Of a stretch of 64,000 nt of DNA, positions 46,737 to 55,386 are shown one piece after another. Each line of letters opens with the position of its first letter. Position 1 is the first letter of the stretch. The position numbers and the translations under genes were made by a program. This stretch comes from Algoriphagus vanfongensis DSM 17529 (GTDB taxonomy: Bacteria; Bacteroidota; Bacteroidia; Cytophagales; Cyclobacteriaceae), in the NCBI RefSeq assembly GCF_000429465.1, contig NZ_AUBX01000010.1, positions 1-64,000 on the forward strand, written 5' to 3'. A model generated the notes under the pieces. That model saw nothing but the letters and a program-made list of their open reading frames with translations. It did no database searches and was not told where the DNA came from.

Positions 46737-48689
46737 ATGAAACAACTATTTCTCCTGCTGGGTATTTTTCTGCTGCTTATTTCTTGCAGAGAAGAGGAAA
46801 GCCCAGACCTCATGCTTTTGGAAGCTAAAGTAGGCTCATTGGTGATCCCTCTTGATGGTTCGGTAGTAGAAAATGTACCGCTTGACAGAACGATCAGCTT
46901 AAATTTTTCAGAAAATCTGGATCCATCCAGCGTCAATGGTTCGATACTTCTCACTGCAAATGGGCAGGCTATTTCCAGCAACTTGAACCTTGCTTCTCCC
47001 AAAACTCTTACCGTTCAGGCTTTGGGTGGTTTTCTCAGCGGTCAAGTTCATCAACTGGAAATTAAGAGCACCCTACAAACCACTGCCGGAAAGTCATACA
47101 TGGGTAAGATACTTTCATTTTCCACCCAAGCTGGTGATTTGACTGTAGAATCCTTCAATTTCGAAGGAGCAGAAAAGCTCCCGAATGGAAGAATCCAAAA
47201 CGTCTCATTAGACCTTGACGCCCAAATCAAATTCAACTTTGCACTAGATCCAAGCACAATCGAATCCGCCATCCTCTTAGCTGGACCAGAGGCTTCCTCC
47301 CTTGCTTTTGAGCTATCCACTGATGGTAAACTATTGAAACTGAATTCCACGGAGCCTTTGTTGGATCTCTACCCATTTGAGCTTTCCTTGGCTAATACCT
47401 TAAAAGGAGCCAATGGAGAGACGTTTTCTGGTTGGCAGCAGGAGTTTTATACTGTCGTAGATCCCACTCCCAAATTTCCCATGATTTCAGACGAGGAGCT
47501 TTTGACCACAGTTCAGGAGCACACTTTTCGCTATTTCTGGGACTTTGCCCATCCTAGTAGTGGCATGGCACGAGAGCGATATACTTCAGGCAATACCGTG
47601 ACCACAGGAGGAAGTGGATTTGGTCTTATGGCCCTCATCGTCGGAGTAGAACGAGGGTTCATCAGTAGAACACAAGCAGTCGAGCGCTGGACCAAAGTGA
47701 TCAGCTTCTTGGAGACTGCCGACCGCTTTCACGGAGCATGGCCTCATTGGCTACATGGAGAGACGGGCACGACTATCCCATTCAGCACCAAGGATAATGG
47801 AGGAGATTTGGTAGAAACTGCACTTTTGGTCCAAGGGCTACTGACTGTCCAGCAATATCTCAATCCTGCTGAAGTGGCTGAAAAGCAACTCATCGATCAA
47901 ATAACAAAACTGTGGCATGATGTCGAGTGGGACTGGTATACCAAAAATGATAGTGGCGTACTCTACTGGCATTGGTCACCGGACTACACGTGGGAAATGA
48001 ACCTCCCCATAAGTGGATACAATGAATCTCTCATCGTCTATGTCTTAGCTGCTAGCTCCCCCACCCATTCTATCTCAAAAACCACCTATGAAGAAGGATG
48101 GGCGCGAAATGGAGCCATTCAAAACGGATCTAGTTTTTATGGAGAGCTGCTACCTCTGGGAGACGATTATGGTGGTCCACTGTTCTTCTCCCACTACTCT
48201 TTCCTAGGGCTTGACCCAAGAAATCTCCAAGATCAATATGCTGACTATTGGGAGCAAAACGTGCAGCACAGCCTGATCAACCAAGCGCATGCTGAAGCCA
48301 ATCCCAAGAGTTTTATAGCCTATTCGGAGGAAAATTGGGGTTTTACTGCTAGTGACAATCCTACGGGCTATAGTGCCCACTCTCCTACCAATGATTTAGG
48401 CGTGATCACTCCAAGTGCGGCAATGTCTTCTTTTCCATACACTCCTAACCAATCCATGAAGGCATTGAAGTTTTTCTATTATTCATTGGGTGAGCGTATC
48501 TGGGGAGAATATGGATTCCACGATGCATTTAATATCACAGAAAACTGGTACGCAGATTCCTATCTCGCCATCGATCAAGGGCCGATTATCATCATGCTAG
48601 AAAATCACCGAACCGGGAAAATCTGGGATCTTTTCATGCAACAACCTGAGGTACTATCCGGTCTGGATAAGCTTGGGTTCTCATACTAA
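46737..48689 (+). CDS. GH144 family lipoprotein with N-terminal Ig-like domains (predicted endo-beta-1,2-glucanase)
   Basis: A 650-residue lipoprotein (lipobox LLISC, Cys 16). Two Big_5-like Ig domains (about 35-240) precede an (alpha/alpha)6 barrel of the glucoamylase-like family now in GH144 (about 250-645). Visible family blocks are TFRYFWDFAHPSSGMARER, TTGGSGFGLMALIVGVERG, ADRFHGAWPHWLHGETG, DNGGDLVETALL and AIDQGPIIIMLENHRTGKIW. Characterised GH144 enzymes release sophorose oligomers from beta-1,2-glucan. The lipid anchor suggests surface or periplasmic action. The next gene is a close paralogue. Confidence 0.88.
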   Translation: MKQLFLLLGIFLLLISCREEESPDLMLLEAKVGSLVIPLDGSVVENVPLDRTISLNFSENLDPSSVNGSILLTANGQAISSNLNLASPKTLTVQALGGFLSGQVHQLEIKSTLQTTAGKSYMGKILSFSTQAGDLTVESFNFEGAEKLPNGRIQNVSLDLDAQIKFNFALDPSTIESAILLAGPEASSLAFELSTDGKLLKLNSTEPLLDLYPFELSLANTLKGANGETFSGWQQEFYTVVDPTPKFPMISDEELLTTVQEHTFRYFWDFAHPSSGMARERYTSGNTVTTGGSGFGLMALIVGVERGFISRTQAVERWTKVISFLETADRFHGAWPHWLHGETGTTIPFSTKDNGGDLVETALLVQGLLTVQQYLNPAEVAEKQLIDQITKLWHDVEWDWYTKNDSGVLYWHWSPDYTWEMNLPISGYNESLIVYVLAASSPTHSISKTTYEEGWARNGAIQNGSSFYGELLPLGDDYGGPLFFSHYSFLGLDPRNLQDQYADYWEQNVQHSLINQAHAEANPKSFIAYSEENWGFTASDNPTGYSAHSPTNDLGVITPSAAMSSFPYTPNQSMKALKFFYYSLGERIWGEYGFHDAFNITENWYADSYLAIDQGPIIIMLENHRTGKIWDLFMQQPEVLSGLDKLGFSY

Positions 48690-48777
48690 ATGGAAAATTC
48701 TCAAGCTATCCTCCTGAAAAATTTATGTTTCATCGCTGCAGTTTCAGCTTATCACCGAACTATAAACTTTGAATATT

Positions 48778-50364
48778 ATGAAAACATATTTGAAACTATC
48801 TATTAGCTACTGCTTCTTAGCTCTCATGGGCTCGGGCTGCGGAACCAAGGAGCCATCGGAGCCAAGTCCTGTGATAGCCAAAGGCTACGATCGACATGTG
48901 GAGCTACATTGGCCAAAGCAAACCGGAGTCTCCACCTATGAGATTTGGGTGAGTACCGAAAACAATAAGTTTGCGAAAAGAGCCACTGTTCAAGACACGA
49001 TCTACATGGATTTTGTCAATGACTTGGGTAAAAACCTAAACCTGAAATACAAGGTGGTCGGAATAGACGAAACAGGTGGCTCTCAAGACCTAGGGACAAG
49101 CCCAGCTACTACTCGGGACTTTTCGGATGAGGAGTTAATCAATATGGTCGAGTATTATACTTTTAGATATTTCTATCAAGGTGCCGAAACTAATTCGGGT
49201 ATGGCCCCAGAGCGAATACATATCGACGGAGACTATCCTCAAAATGATCAACATGTAGTCACCACAGGTGGTACAGGGTTCGGGATATTCGGACTTTTGG
49301 CAGGAATAGATCGCGGCTGGATCACTCGACAGGAAGGCGCAGATCATTTCGAAAAGATGGTCAATTTTCTCGAAAAAGCAGATCGATTCCATGGAGTATG
49401 GCCGCACTGGCTGGATGGTCAGACAGGAAAAGTAAAGCCTTTTGGCACGAATGACAACGGAGGAGATTTGGTAGAATCTGCCTTCCTGATGCAGGGCCTA
49501 TTGGCTGTAAGAGAATATTACAAAGATGGTTCAGAGCAGGAAAGGAGTATAGCCTCCAAGATCGATCAACTCTGGAAAGAAATGGAATGGGACTGGTACA
49601 CGCAAGGCGGGCAAGAGGTGCTCTATTGGCATTGGTCACCAGACAAGGAATGGGTGATGAATTTTGCATTGGAAGGTTACAATGAGTGCCTGATCACCTA
49701 TATTCTTGCAGCATCCTCCCCTACCCACACGATATCGCCGGATGTCTATCACAAGGGGTGGGCGAGAAATGGTGGAATCAATACGGACATCAAAGCTTTT
49801 GGATATCCCCTAAAACTCAAGCATAATGGTTCGGAAGCCATGGGAGGACCGCTGTTTTGGTCTCACTATTCTTATTTAGGACTCAATCCCAAAGGCCTAA
49901 AAGACCGCTATGCAGATTACTGGCAAGAAAACACAAATCATACGCTGATCAACCGAGCCTGGTGCATTGCCAACAAAGAGGAGCACAAAGGGTATGGTGA
50001 AGATCTCTGGGGACTCACTGCCAGCTATTCTGTCAATGGCTACTCAGCCCATCGTCCGGGAGAAGATCTTGGGGTCATCTCCCCCACAGCGGCCCTTTCA
50101 TCCATGCCATATACACCTGAGGAAAGCCTAAAAGTGCTCAAAAATCTCTACTATAATTATGGAGAAAAAGTATTTGGTAGATATGGCTTCTACGACGCCA
50201 TGAGTCCGGAAGCCAACTACTATCCTAAGAGATACCTAGCCATCGACCAAGGTCCCATCGTCGCCATGATCGAAAATCATAGAACAGGATTAGGCTGGGA
50301 ACTATTCATGGGAGCTCAGGAGATCCAAGATGGACTGGCCAAATTAGATTTTCGGGTAGACTGA
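48778..50364 (+). CDS. GH144 family lipoprotein, second copy (predicted endo-beta-1,2-glucanase)
   Basis: A 528-residue lipoprotein from ATG 48778 (lipobox MGSGC, Cys 21). An N-terminal fibronectin III-like domain (about 35-110, VELHWPKQTGVSTYEIWVS) replaces the Ig domains of its neighbour. The GH144 barrel (about 115-525) retains TFRYFYQGAETNSGMAPER, VTTGGTGFGIFGLLAGIDRG, ADRFHGVWPHWLDGQTG, DNGGDLVESAFLMQG and AIDQGPIVAMIENHRTGLGW. The two genes probably arose by tandem duplication with exchange of the accessory domain, and may split the work on long and short glucans or between cell compartments. Confidence 0.88.
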   Translation: MKTYLKLSISYCFLALMGSGCGTKEPSEPSPVIAKGYDRHVELHWPKQTGVSTYEIWVSTENNKFAKRATVQDTIYMDFVNDLGKNLNLKYKVVGIDETGGSQDLGTSPATTRDFSDEELINMVEYYTFRYFYQGAETNSGMAPERIHIDGDYPQNDQHVVTTGGTGFGIFGLLAGIDRGWITRQEGADHFEKMVNFLEKADRFHGVWPHWLDGQTGKVKPFGTNDNGGDLVESAFLMQGLLAVREYYKDGSEQERSIASKIDQLWKEMEWDWYTQGGQEVLYWHWSPDKEWVMNFALEGYNECLITYILAASSPTHTISPDVYHKGWARNGGINTDIKAFGYPLKLKHNGSEAMGGPLFWSHYSYLGLNPKGLKDRYADYWQENTNHTLINRAWCIANKEEHKGYGEDLWGLTASYSVNGYSAHRPGEDLGVISPTAALSSMPYTPEESLKVLKNLYYNYGEKVFGRYGFYDAMSPEANYYPKRYLAIDQGPIVAMIENHRTGLGWELFMGAQEIQDGLAKLDFRVD

Positions 50365-50451
50365 TGCAGTCCTTTCAAAGGTCAAGGTTATTTCAATAGC
50401 CAAAAGCCTAATTATGAGCTGACCTCTGAAAAACAAGCTCGGTTCTCAATC

Positions 50452-50485
50452 AAAACCCCTTCCATAGTCCTTTGGAAGGGGTTTT
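50452..50485 (+). terminator. Terminator of the GH144/SusCD locus
   Basis: AAAACCCCTTCC pairs with GGAAGGGGTTTT around a 10-nt loop, followed by another T. It lies 88 bp after the last GH144 gene. Confidence 0.85.
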
Positions 50486-50591
50486 TAGTTTGTTAATCTG
50501 GAACCATCTATTTTCCATGAAAAACTTCTTTTGAAAGCTCCAATTCATTCCGGTTCGAGAGCAAGATTTTCAGTTCACCTCAGGATTAAAT

Positions 50592-52007
50592 TCAGCTCAA
50601 TTTCCGTATCAGTCCAGAAAAAATAAATCCATGAAATGGATACACCATGTACCAGTAGAGTCTCCCAAATAAGCCTTTGGGCCGAAATGTAGCTGTCTGA
50701 TGCAGTAAACCATCTTTCACCTGAAACTCCAACCAGGCCTCTCCCGGAAGCTTCATTTCAGCAAACAAAAGCAATCGACCATCAGATTTATTGGCATACA
50801 AAACTCTCCAAAAGTCCAGCGTATCTCCAGCTTGAATGTGAATGCTGCTCGTTCTACCTCTCCGCAGGCCCACTCCGCCTACAAGCTTGTCCAGAAAACC
50901 CCTGAGCTTCCAAAGCCAACTGCCATAATACCATCCCTGCTCCCCGCCTATCATCCATATCTTTTCTATAGACTCAGCCACATTGGCAACTTTTGCTTTC
51001 CGGGCGTCTTTGAAGCAGCCATAAGCTGGAACCTTTATAAAATCGGAAATTCTATAATCCATCCTCCCACTAATCGTAGAGTCTTTCCAACTGGATACGA
51101 TCTCGTTTTGCTCAATTTTGCTAAAAGCCCGTCGAATACATTCTTGATACGACAAGGGCTCCAGGTGAAGGATTTGGTTGATTTCAGAGTCTTTGGCTAT
51201 CACTTCGACTTTCATACTATCGACCAAAGAGATGGCAAGTTTATAAGAAGTCGAGGTAATGAAATACAACCAATACGAAGAAAGCTTTGGCGTCATGACA
51301 GGAACTGTCAATATGCTTCTCTTGAGACCTCGCTGGCGCGCAAAACCCAAGAGCATCTCCTTATAAGTTAATATTTCCTTTCCGGCAATATCATAACTCT
51401 GCTTAAAGGTTGCTTCATTGCCCAGAACTCCTACCAAAACTTTCATCACATCTGACACACCAATAGGTTGACATTTGGTCTTCAGCCATTTTGGGGCGAT
51501 CATGATTGGTAGTTTTTCTACCAAATCTCTTATGATTTCAAAGGAAGCACTCCCCGAGCCGATGATGATTCCAGCCCTGACAGTTGTCAGTGCAAAATTT
51601 CCTTTTTGCAGTTCCAGCTCGACTGTTTTTCTGGATTGTAGATGCTTCGATAAAGTGTCAGAATTGACAATGCCGCTTAGATAGATTACTTGTCTGGCAT
51701 CTGTTTGATTTATTTCTTCTCTGAAATTGACAGCGGATAGTTTTTCCAGTTCATTGAAATCACTGGCTGTAGACATCGAATGAACCAGATAATAAGCATA
51801 GTCAATATCTCTCGGAATAGTATGTAAAGTCTCTTTTTTCGTCAAGTCCAGCTCGACGACCTCTACATTTTCCTTGAGGGCGTTTACTAGATGAAATTTA
51901 TTTTTGTCCCGAACACAACAGATCACATGGAAGCCATTTTCGACTAATATCGGCAATAGCCTCTTTCCAATATATCCAGTTGCTCCGGTCAGAAAGACTC
52001 TTTTCAT
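50592..52007 (-). CDS. NAD(P)-binding SDR protein with DUF2867
   Basis: A 471-residue protein. The atypical SDR domain (about 1-290) begins VFLTGATGYIGKRLLPIL (Rossmann loop GATGYIG at about 7-13) and contains AYYLVHSM and VIYLSGIV. The C-terminal DUF2867 domain (about 320-465) contains GDTLDFWRVLYA and the terminal LYWYMVYPFHGFIF. Such fusions are widespread and uncharacterised; links to membrane or quinone-related chemistry have been guessed only. It is a single gene on the minus strand, convergent with the GH144 operon. Confidence 0.85.
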   Translation of the reverse strand: MKRVFLTGATGYIGKRLLPILVENGFHVICCVRDKNKFHLVNALKENVEVVELDLTKKETLHTIPRDIDYAYYLVHSMSTASDFNELEKLSAVNFREEINQTDARQVIYLSGIVNSDTLSKHLQSRKTVELELQKGNFALTTVRAGIIIGSGSASFEIIRDLVEKLPIMIAPKWLKTKCQPIGVSDVMKVLVGVLGNEATFKQSYDIAGKEILTYKEMLLGFARQRGLKRSILTVPVMTPKLSSYWLYFITSTSYKLAISLVDSMKVEVIAKDSEINQILHLEPLSYQECIRRAFSKIEQNEIVSSWKDSTISGRMDYRISDFIKVPAYGCFKDARKAKVANVAESIEKIWMIGGEQGWYYGSWLWKLRGFLDKLVGGVGLRRGRTSSIHIQAGDTLDFWRVLYANKSDGRLLLFAEMKLPGEAWLEFQVKDGLLHQTATFRPKGLFGRLYWYMVYPFHGFIFSGLIRKLS

Positions 52008-52147
52008 AGGCTTGCTTTGAGCACCAAAACCTGATTGCTACATAGAAAACCGGAAATAATCCTGAATGTTTGTATCACCTCAGGAGCAAGCTGGAGTATT
52101 TGGAAATCCTAGATGGATCAGTCCCACACTACGAGACCAGAGTCATC

Positions 52148-52657
52148 CTATTTCTGATAGGCTCCAGAGGAATAGGTCAATTCGTAGCTATGAGTATAGA
52201 TTTCAAATACAATCCCGAAAGGATCCTGAACATACACCATTTTATAAGGTTTTTCTTCCGGATAGTATTCTCTAATTGGCATTCTCTGCTTTCCGCCGGC
52301 TGCAACTATTTTCTGAGTCAATCCTTCAATGTCTGGATCTTGCACACAAAAATGAAACAAGCCTGTATTGAAAGGGTTAAATTCAGGAGCTTCTTTCACA
52401 CCATGTGGAAAAGAAAACAACTCAATCCCGATGCCATCTGACGTAGACATGTGGGCGATTTCAAATTCTTCCCAATCCTCCCCAAATACATCGATGCACA
52501 TTTGACCAATGGCTGTATCCGTTTCTTTTTTGACTACGGAAGGAGGCATGATTACATACCAACCCATGACATTTTCATAAAATTCCACTGCCTTGGTGAT
52601 GTCGGGCACGGTGATCCCAATGTGGGAAAAGGATTTGGGATAGTTCATTGCTTTCAT
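52148..52657 (-). CDS. VOC/glyoxalase-family protein
   Basis: A 169-residue protein of the vicinal oxygen chelate fold. Two babbabb halves are visible: SFSHIGITVPDITKAVEFYENVMG (about 9-32) and LFHFCVQDPDIEGLTQKIVAAGG (about 105-127). Candidate metal ligands are His 12, Glu in GIGIELFSF, His 107 and Glu in GIVFEIYTH. It could be a glyoxalase-type lyase or a dioxygenase; the substrate is unknown. The start may be at Met 1 or Met 4. Confidence 0.85.
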   Translation of the reverse strand: MKAMNYPKSFSHIGITVPDITKAVEFYENVMGWYVIMPPSVVKKETDTAIGQMCIDVFGEDWEEFEIAHMSTSDGIGIELFSFPHGVKEAPEFNPFNTGLFHFCVQDPDIEGLTQKIVAAGGKQRMPIREYYPEEKPYKMVYVQDPFGIVFEIYTHSYELTYSSGAYQK

Positions 52658-52848
52658 ATTCTTGAGATTTTTCTATTGTCCCGCTGGAGATTGCCTAGCG
52701 ATAATTTTAGCTTACAATCCCAAAAGGTCCGAGATGGTTCAAAAATTTCAGAATACTGAAATGAAAAATATCCGAACCCATCCTTGTCCTGAATAAGTCA
52801 AAATTGGCATTCTATGCATTTTGATTCTAGAAAGGAATAAACAAAAAA

Positions 52849-52873
52849 CCCAAACTACCTGTAATAGTTTGGG
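52849..52873 (-). terminator. Terminator of the small gene at 52885
   Basis: On the minus strand CCCAAACTA pairs with TAGTTTGGG around a 7-nt loop and runs into TTTTTTG. It begins 11 bp past the stop codon of the 69-residue gene and supports that this gene is real. Confidence 0.8.
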
Positions 52874-52884
52874 AGCTGATTTTG

Positions 52885-53094
52885 CTACATTTTTCCACCC
52901 AAATCGAGTGAGTTGTCTATTGAATTGATCAATTCCTGCTCCAACAATTTCAATTTGGAGAAGCAGTTTTTCAATTCACTGTTAGCAAGTCGGGTCATCA
53001 TAAGAATCTTTTTTCCATCCCGTTCCCCTCTTTTTAGTTCTCCCAGTACTTGCTCGATATTCTCGATAGATTTAGAATATGAATTCGTTTCCAT
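52885..53094 (-). CDS. Small helical protein of unknown function
   Basis: A 69-residue protein predicted to be almost fully alpha-helical, with heptad-like spacing (IEQVLGELKRG, NCFSKLKLLEQELINSI). It has no signal peptide or Cys-rich motif. The ATG start and the strong terminator immediately downstream argue for a real gene. I do not recognise the family. Confidence 0.6.
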   Translation of the reverse strand: METNSYSKSIENIEQVLGELKRGERDGKKILMMTRLANSELKNCFSKLKLLEQELINSIDNSLDLGGKM

Positions 53095-53287
53095 TCCGTT
53101 TAAAATTAGAAAACTTGATACTAATAATTACCCCAGGTGAGTGATAAGAGAAAAGGGCCAAAGAAAAGATTGAAATAAAGAATCTGTTATGCGTATTTCC
53201 TTTATATCTACCCTCCTTAGCCCTCTTCATTTTTTAATCAGAATAGACTTTCTGATCATCTAAGCCATAGACTAAATCCTTTGGCTT

Positions 53288-53485
53288 TTACAAGTTGTTC
53301 TTGTCGATAAACTTCTCCAACTCTTCTTGCGTCTTGCCAGTTTTCTTTTGGATGCGTCCCAAAAGCTCGTCTTCCTTGCCTTCTACATAGGTCAAGTCAT
53401 CATCTGTCAAGTCTGCATATTGTTGTTTCAATTTGCCCTTGATCACATTCCAGTTTCCTTTGATTTTGTTTGTGGTACTTTCCAT
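53288..53485 (-). CDS. CsbD-family stress protein
   Basis: A 65-residue hydrophilic protein from ATG 53485 (MESTTNKIKGNWNVIKGKLK). It has the CsbD pattern: KIKGNWNVIKGKLKQQYADL, then LTYVEGKEDELLGRIQKKTG. In-frame sequence further upstream lacks the family pattern and is not included. CsbD proteins accumulate under general stress (sigma-B controlled in Bacillus). The molecular role is not established. Confidence 0.9.
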   Translation of the reverse strand: MESTTNKIKGNWNVIKGKLKQQYADLTDDDLTYVEGKEDELLGRIQKKTGKTQEELEKFIDKNNL

Positions 53486-53771
53486 GGTTAAATTTGGTTT
53501 GGTTGTACTACTATATATCCAAGCACTATACCAGAGCCTGCTTCCGATCCCCCAAAAACCACAAAACACTGTTTTACAGTTAATTACATAAAATTCAAGC
53601 CTACGAAACTTGATTATTGAAAGCACATGGATTAGCAAGAGCGCCTCATTGTGAGGCTTAAATTTCACATCTTGTAGACTATCTTTTTCTTAGGATTAAC
53701 AAGTAAAGTGGTGAATCCCCGCAAAGCGACTGATGATTTGCAAAAGGGCTTCCGACAATATTGGGTTTGCA
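53486..53771. other. Promoter region of CsbD
   Basis: About 285 bp upstream of csbD on the minus strand, up to the terminator of the PLP operon. Nothing else is recognised. Confidence 0.35.
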
Positions 53772-53796
53772 AAAAAAAATCCGACGTAAAGTCGGA
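53772..53796 (-). terminator. Terminator of the PLP/FAD operon
   Basis: On the minus strand TCCGAC pairs with GTCGGA around a 5-nt loop and is followed by nine T residues, 58 bp after the Y4yA stop. Confidence 0.8.
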
Positions 53797-53853
53797 AAGG
53801 ATATAAATGTGAAATAAGGATATAGCATGATTCAATGGATTGCCCTGTCAAGT

Positions 53854-55284
53854 CTACTTGTGGGCGAGACTGTCATCTTCCACAAAAGCATCTTGCTGCA
53901 AGCCTTTGCTTTCATCATAAATCAGATTGCTGGCAAGTGGAAATAAATGCGCGCTAGATTCAAAGAAATGCATCATATAGCCCGCTGTATTGGGGAACAC
54001 TACCATATCGCCTACTTCTGGCAGCTGATGGAGCTCAATTTTTCGCTTCAAAATCACATCTCTCTCCAAGCAATAGGCTCCTGTAAAATACACTCCAACC
54101 GATTTTGAGTCAGATTGCTTCTCTCGATAGACCACCCAAGGATCCAGTAGAAAATCAGCACTACCACTCATGAGTTGGCTCATATTCATCTCCAAACCAA
54201 TCAGCCAATCCCCTCGTGAATCTTTTTTTCGAAAAGCTACTTTGGCGACTGTCATGCCTGTTTGATCCAAAAGTGAGCGACCTGGCTCCAGCCTCAGCTC
54301 TATCCCTCGTTTGCTGATGGCATCTCCTATTCTTTCTCCTTTGGAGGTTTGATAAGAGAGGATATTTTGCAGAAACTTCCCTTTTGCACAAGTATTCCAG
54401 AAGGGATAAGTTTGGCGCTTTCCAACTACTTGATCATGCTCAAAGCGCAAACCCAAGCCATTATTGCCGAAGGTGATTGGAGGTATTTCTCCTTGTAAAG
54501 CCCTTGTCAACTGGCTCCAAAAAACCTCCCATTCCTGCTCATTTTCAAGATATTGAGTCAATAATCCTCCGCCTATATCTATAAATTCAGTTTTTAGTCC
54601 TTTTGCCTCCAAAACATCCACCACAGCCAAACAACTCTCCAGCGCTGCCCCTCTGTCATCCATACTGTAACCGTCCAAGTGAAAGTGAAGCCCTCTATAT
54701 TCTAGTGAGTCATACCGAAGCAATGAATCATCCACAAATCTGATAAAATCAGAAATATCAAAGCCAAACCGGCTATACAACTTCTCTCCATTGGCACTTT
54801 GAAAACCGCTGAGACGAAAAGCTACCAAAGCTTTTTTATTTTGATCTTTGGCGATACGCTGTATTTGAGCACATTCATCTTCATTGTCAATGATGATCAG
54901 GCTGCCCTCTTTCACAGCTCTTCGGAGCAAGTTTTCATTTTTGATAGCAGCCGTGATGATGAGTTGATTTGCAGGGAGCCCCAGTTCCAAACACTGAATG
55001 TATTCTTCCAAACTAGCGGTATCAATCCCCATTCCTTCCTGATGTGCTTTCAGAACATAGGCCTGACATTTGTTTGCTTTTCGAGCAAAAAAAACCTGAT
55101 ACTTCAAACCAAAGCTTTCCAATACTTCCTGATACGATTGATAATTATCCTTCATGAGCGAAGGATTGATCAGATTAATCGGCGAGCCATAGTTTGCAAC
55201 CAGATCATTCAATAAGTGAAAATCATCTTTGATCTGCTTCATCCATTGGGATGTAATTGGTGTAAGGCTAGGTAGTTTATTCAT
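53854..55284 (-). CDS. Y4yA-family PLP-dependent decarboxylase-like enzyme
   Basis: A 476-residue fold-type III PLP enzyme of the Orn/DAP/Arg decarboxylase 2 group. The PLP lysine is Lys 69 in VFFARKANKCQAYV. The barrel shows GMGIDTASLEEYIQCLELG, HFHLDGYS, FIDIGGGLLTQY and the ELRLEPGRSLLDQTG block. The C-terminal beta domain has the dimer-site CLERD Cys-x3-Asp pattern. This subgroup resembles SbnH-type decarboxylases in siderophore pathways. It is last gene of an operon with an SbnA-like synthase, after a 102-bp gap. The product is unknown. Confidence 0.82.
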   Translation of the reverse strand: MNKLPSLTPITSQWMKQIKDDFHLLNDLVANYGSPINLINPSLMKDNYQSYQEVLESFGLKYQVFFARKANKCQAYVLKAHQEGMGIDTASLEEYIQCLELGLPANQLIITAAIKNENLLRRAVKEGSLIIIDNEDECAQIQRIAKDQNKKALVAFRLSGFQSANGEKLYSRFGFDISDFIRFVDDSLLRYDSLEYRGLHFHLDGYSMDDRGAALESCLAVVDVLEAKGLKTEFIDIGGGLLTQYLENEQEWEVFWSQLTRALQGEIPPITFGNNGLGLRFEHDQVVGKRQTYPFWNTCAKGKFLQNILSYQTSKGERIGDAISKRGIELRLEPGRSLLDQTGMTVAKVAFRKKDSRGDWLIGLEMNMSQLMSGSADFLLDPWVVYREKQSDSKSVGVYFTGAYCLERDVILKRKIELHQLPEVGDMVVFPNTAGYMMHFFESSAHLFPLASNLIYDESKGLQQDAFVEDDSLAHK

Positions 55285-55386
55285 TGTCAGTAGTATCAGA
55301 GTTAAAGCTTAAGTGTGAACATCAAATTCATGAAAAGTGTCAGCAGGACTTTTGGACGAACTGGATCGACTCAAGTGTATCACCTT

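Noticed and set aside
53486-53668. N-terminal extension of the CsbD reading frame
   Set aside because: The extension has no CsbD pattern; the internal ATG at 53485 starts exactly at the family N-terminus.
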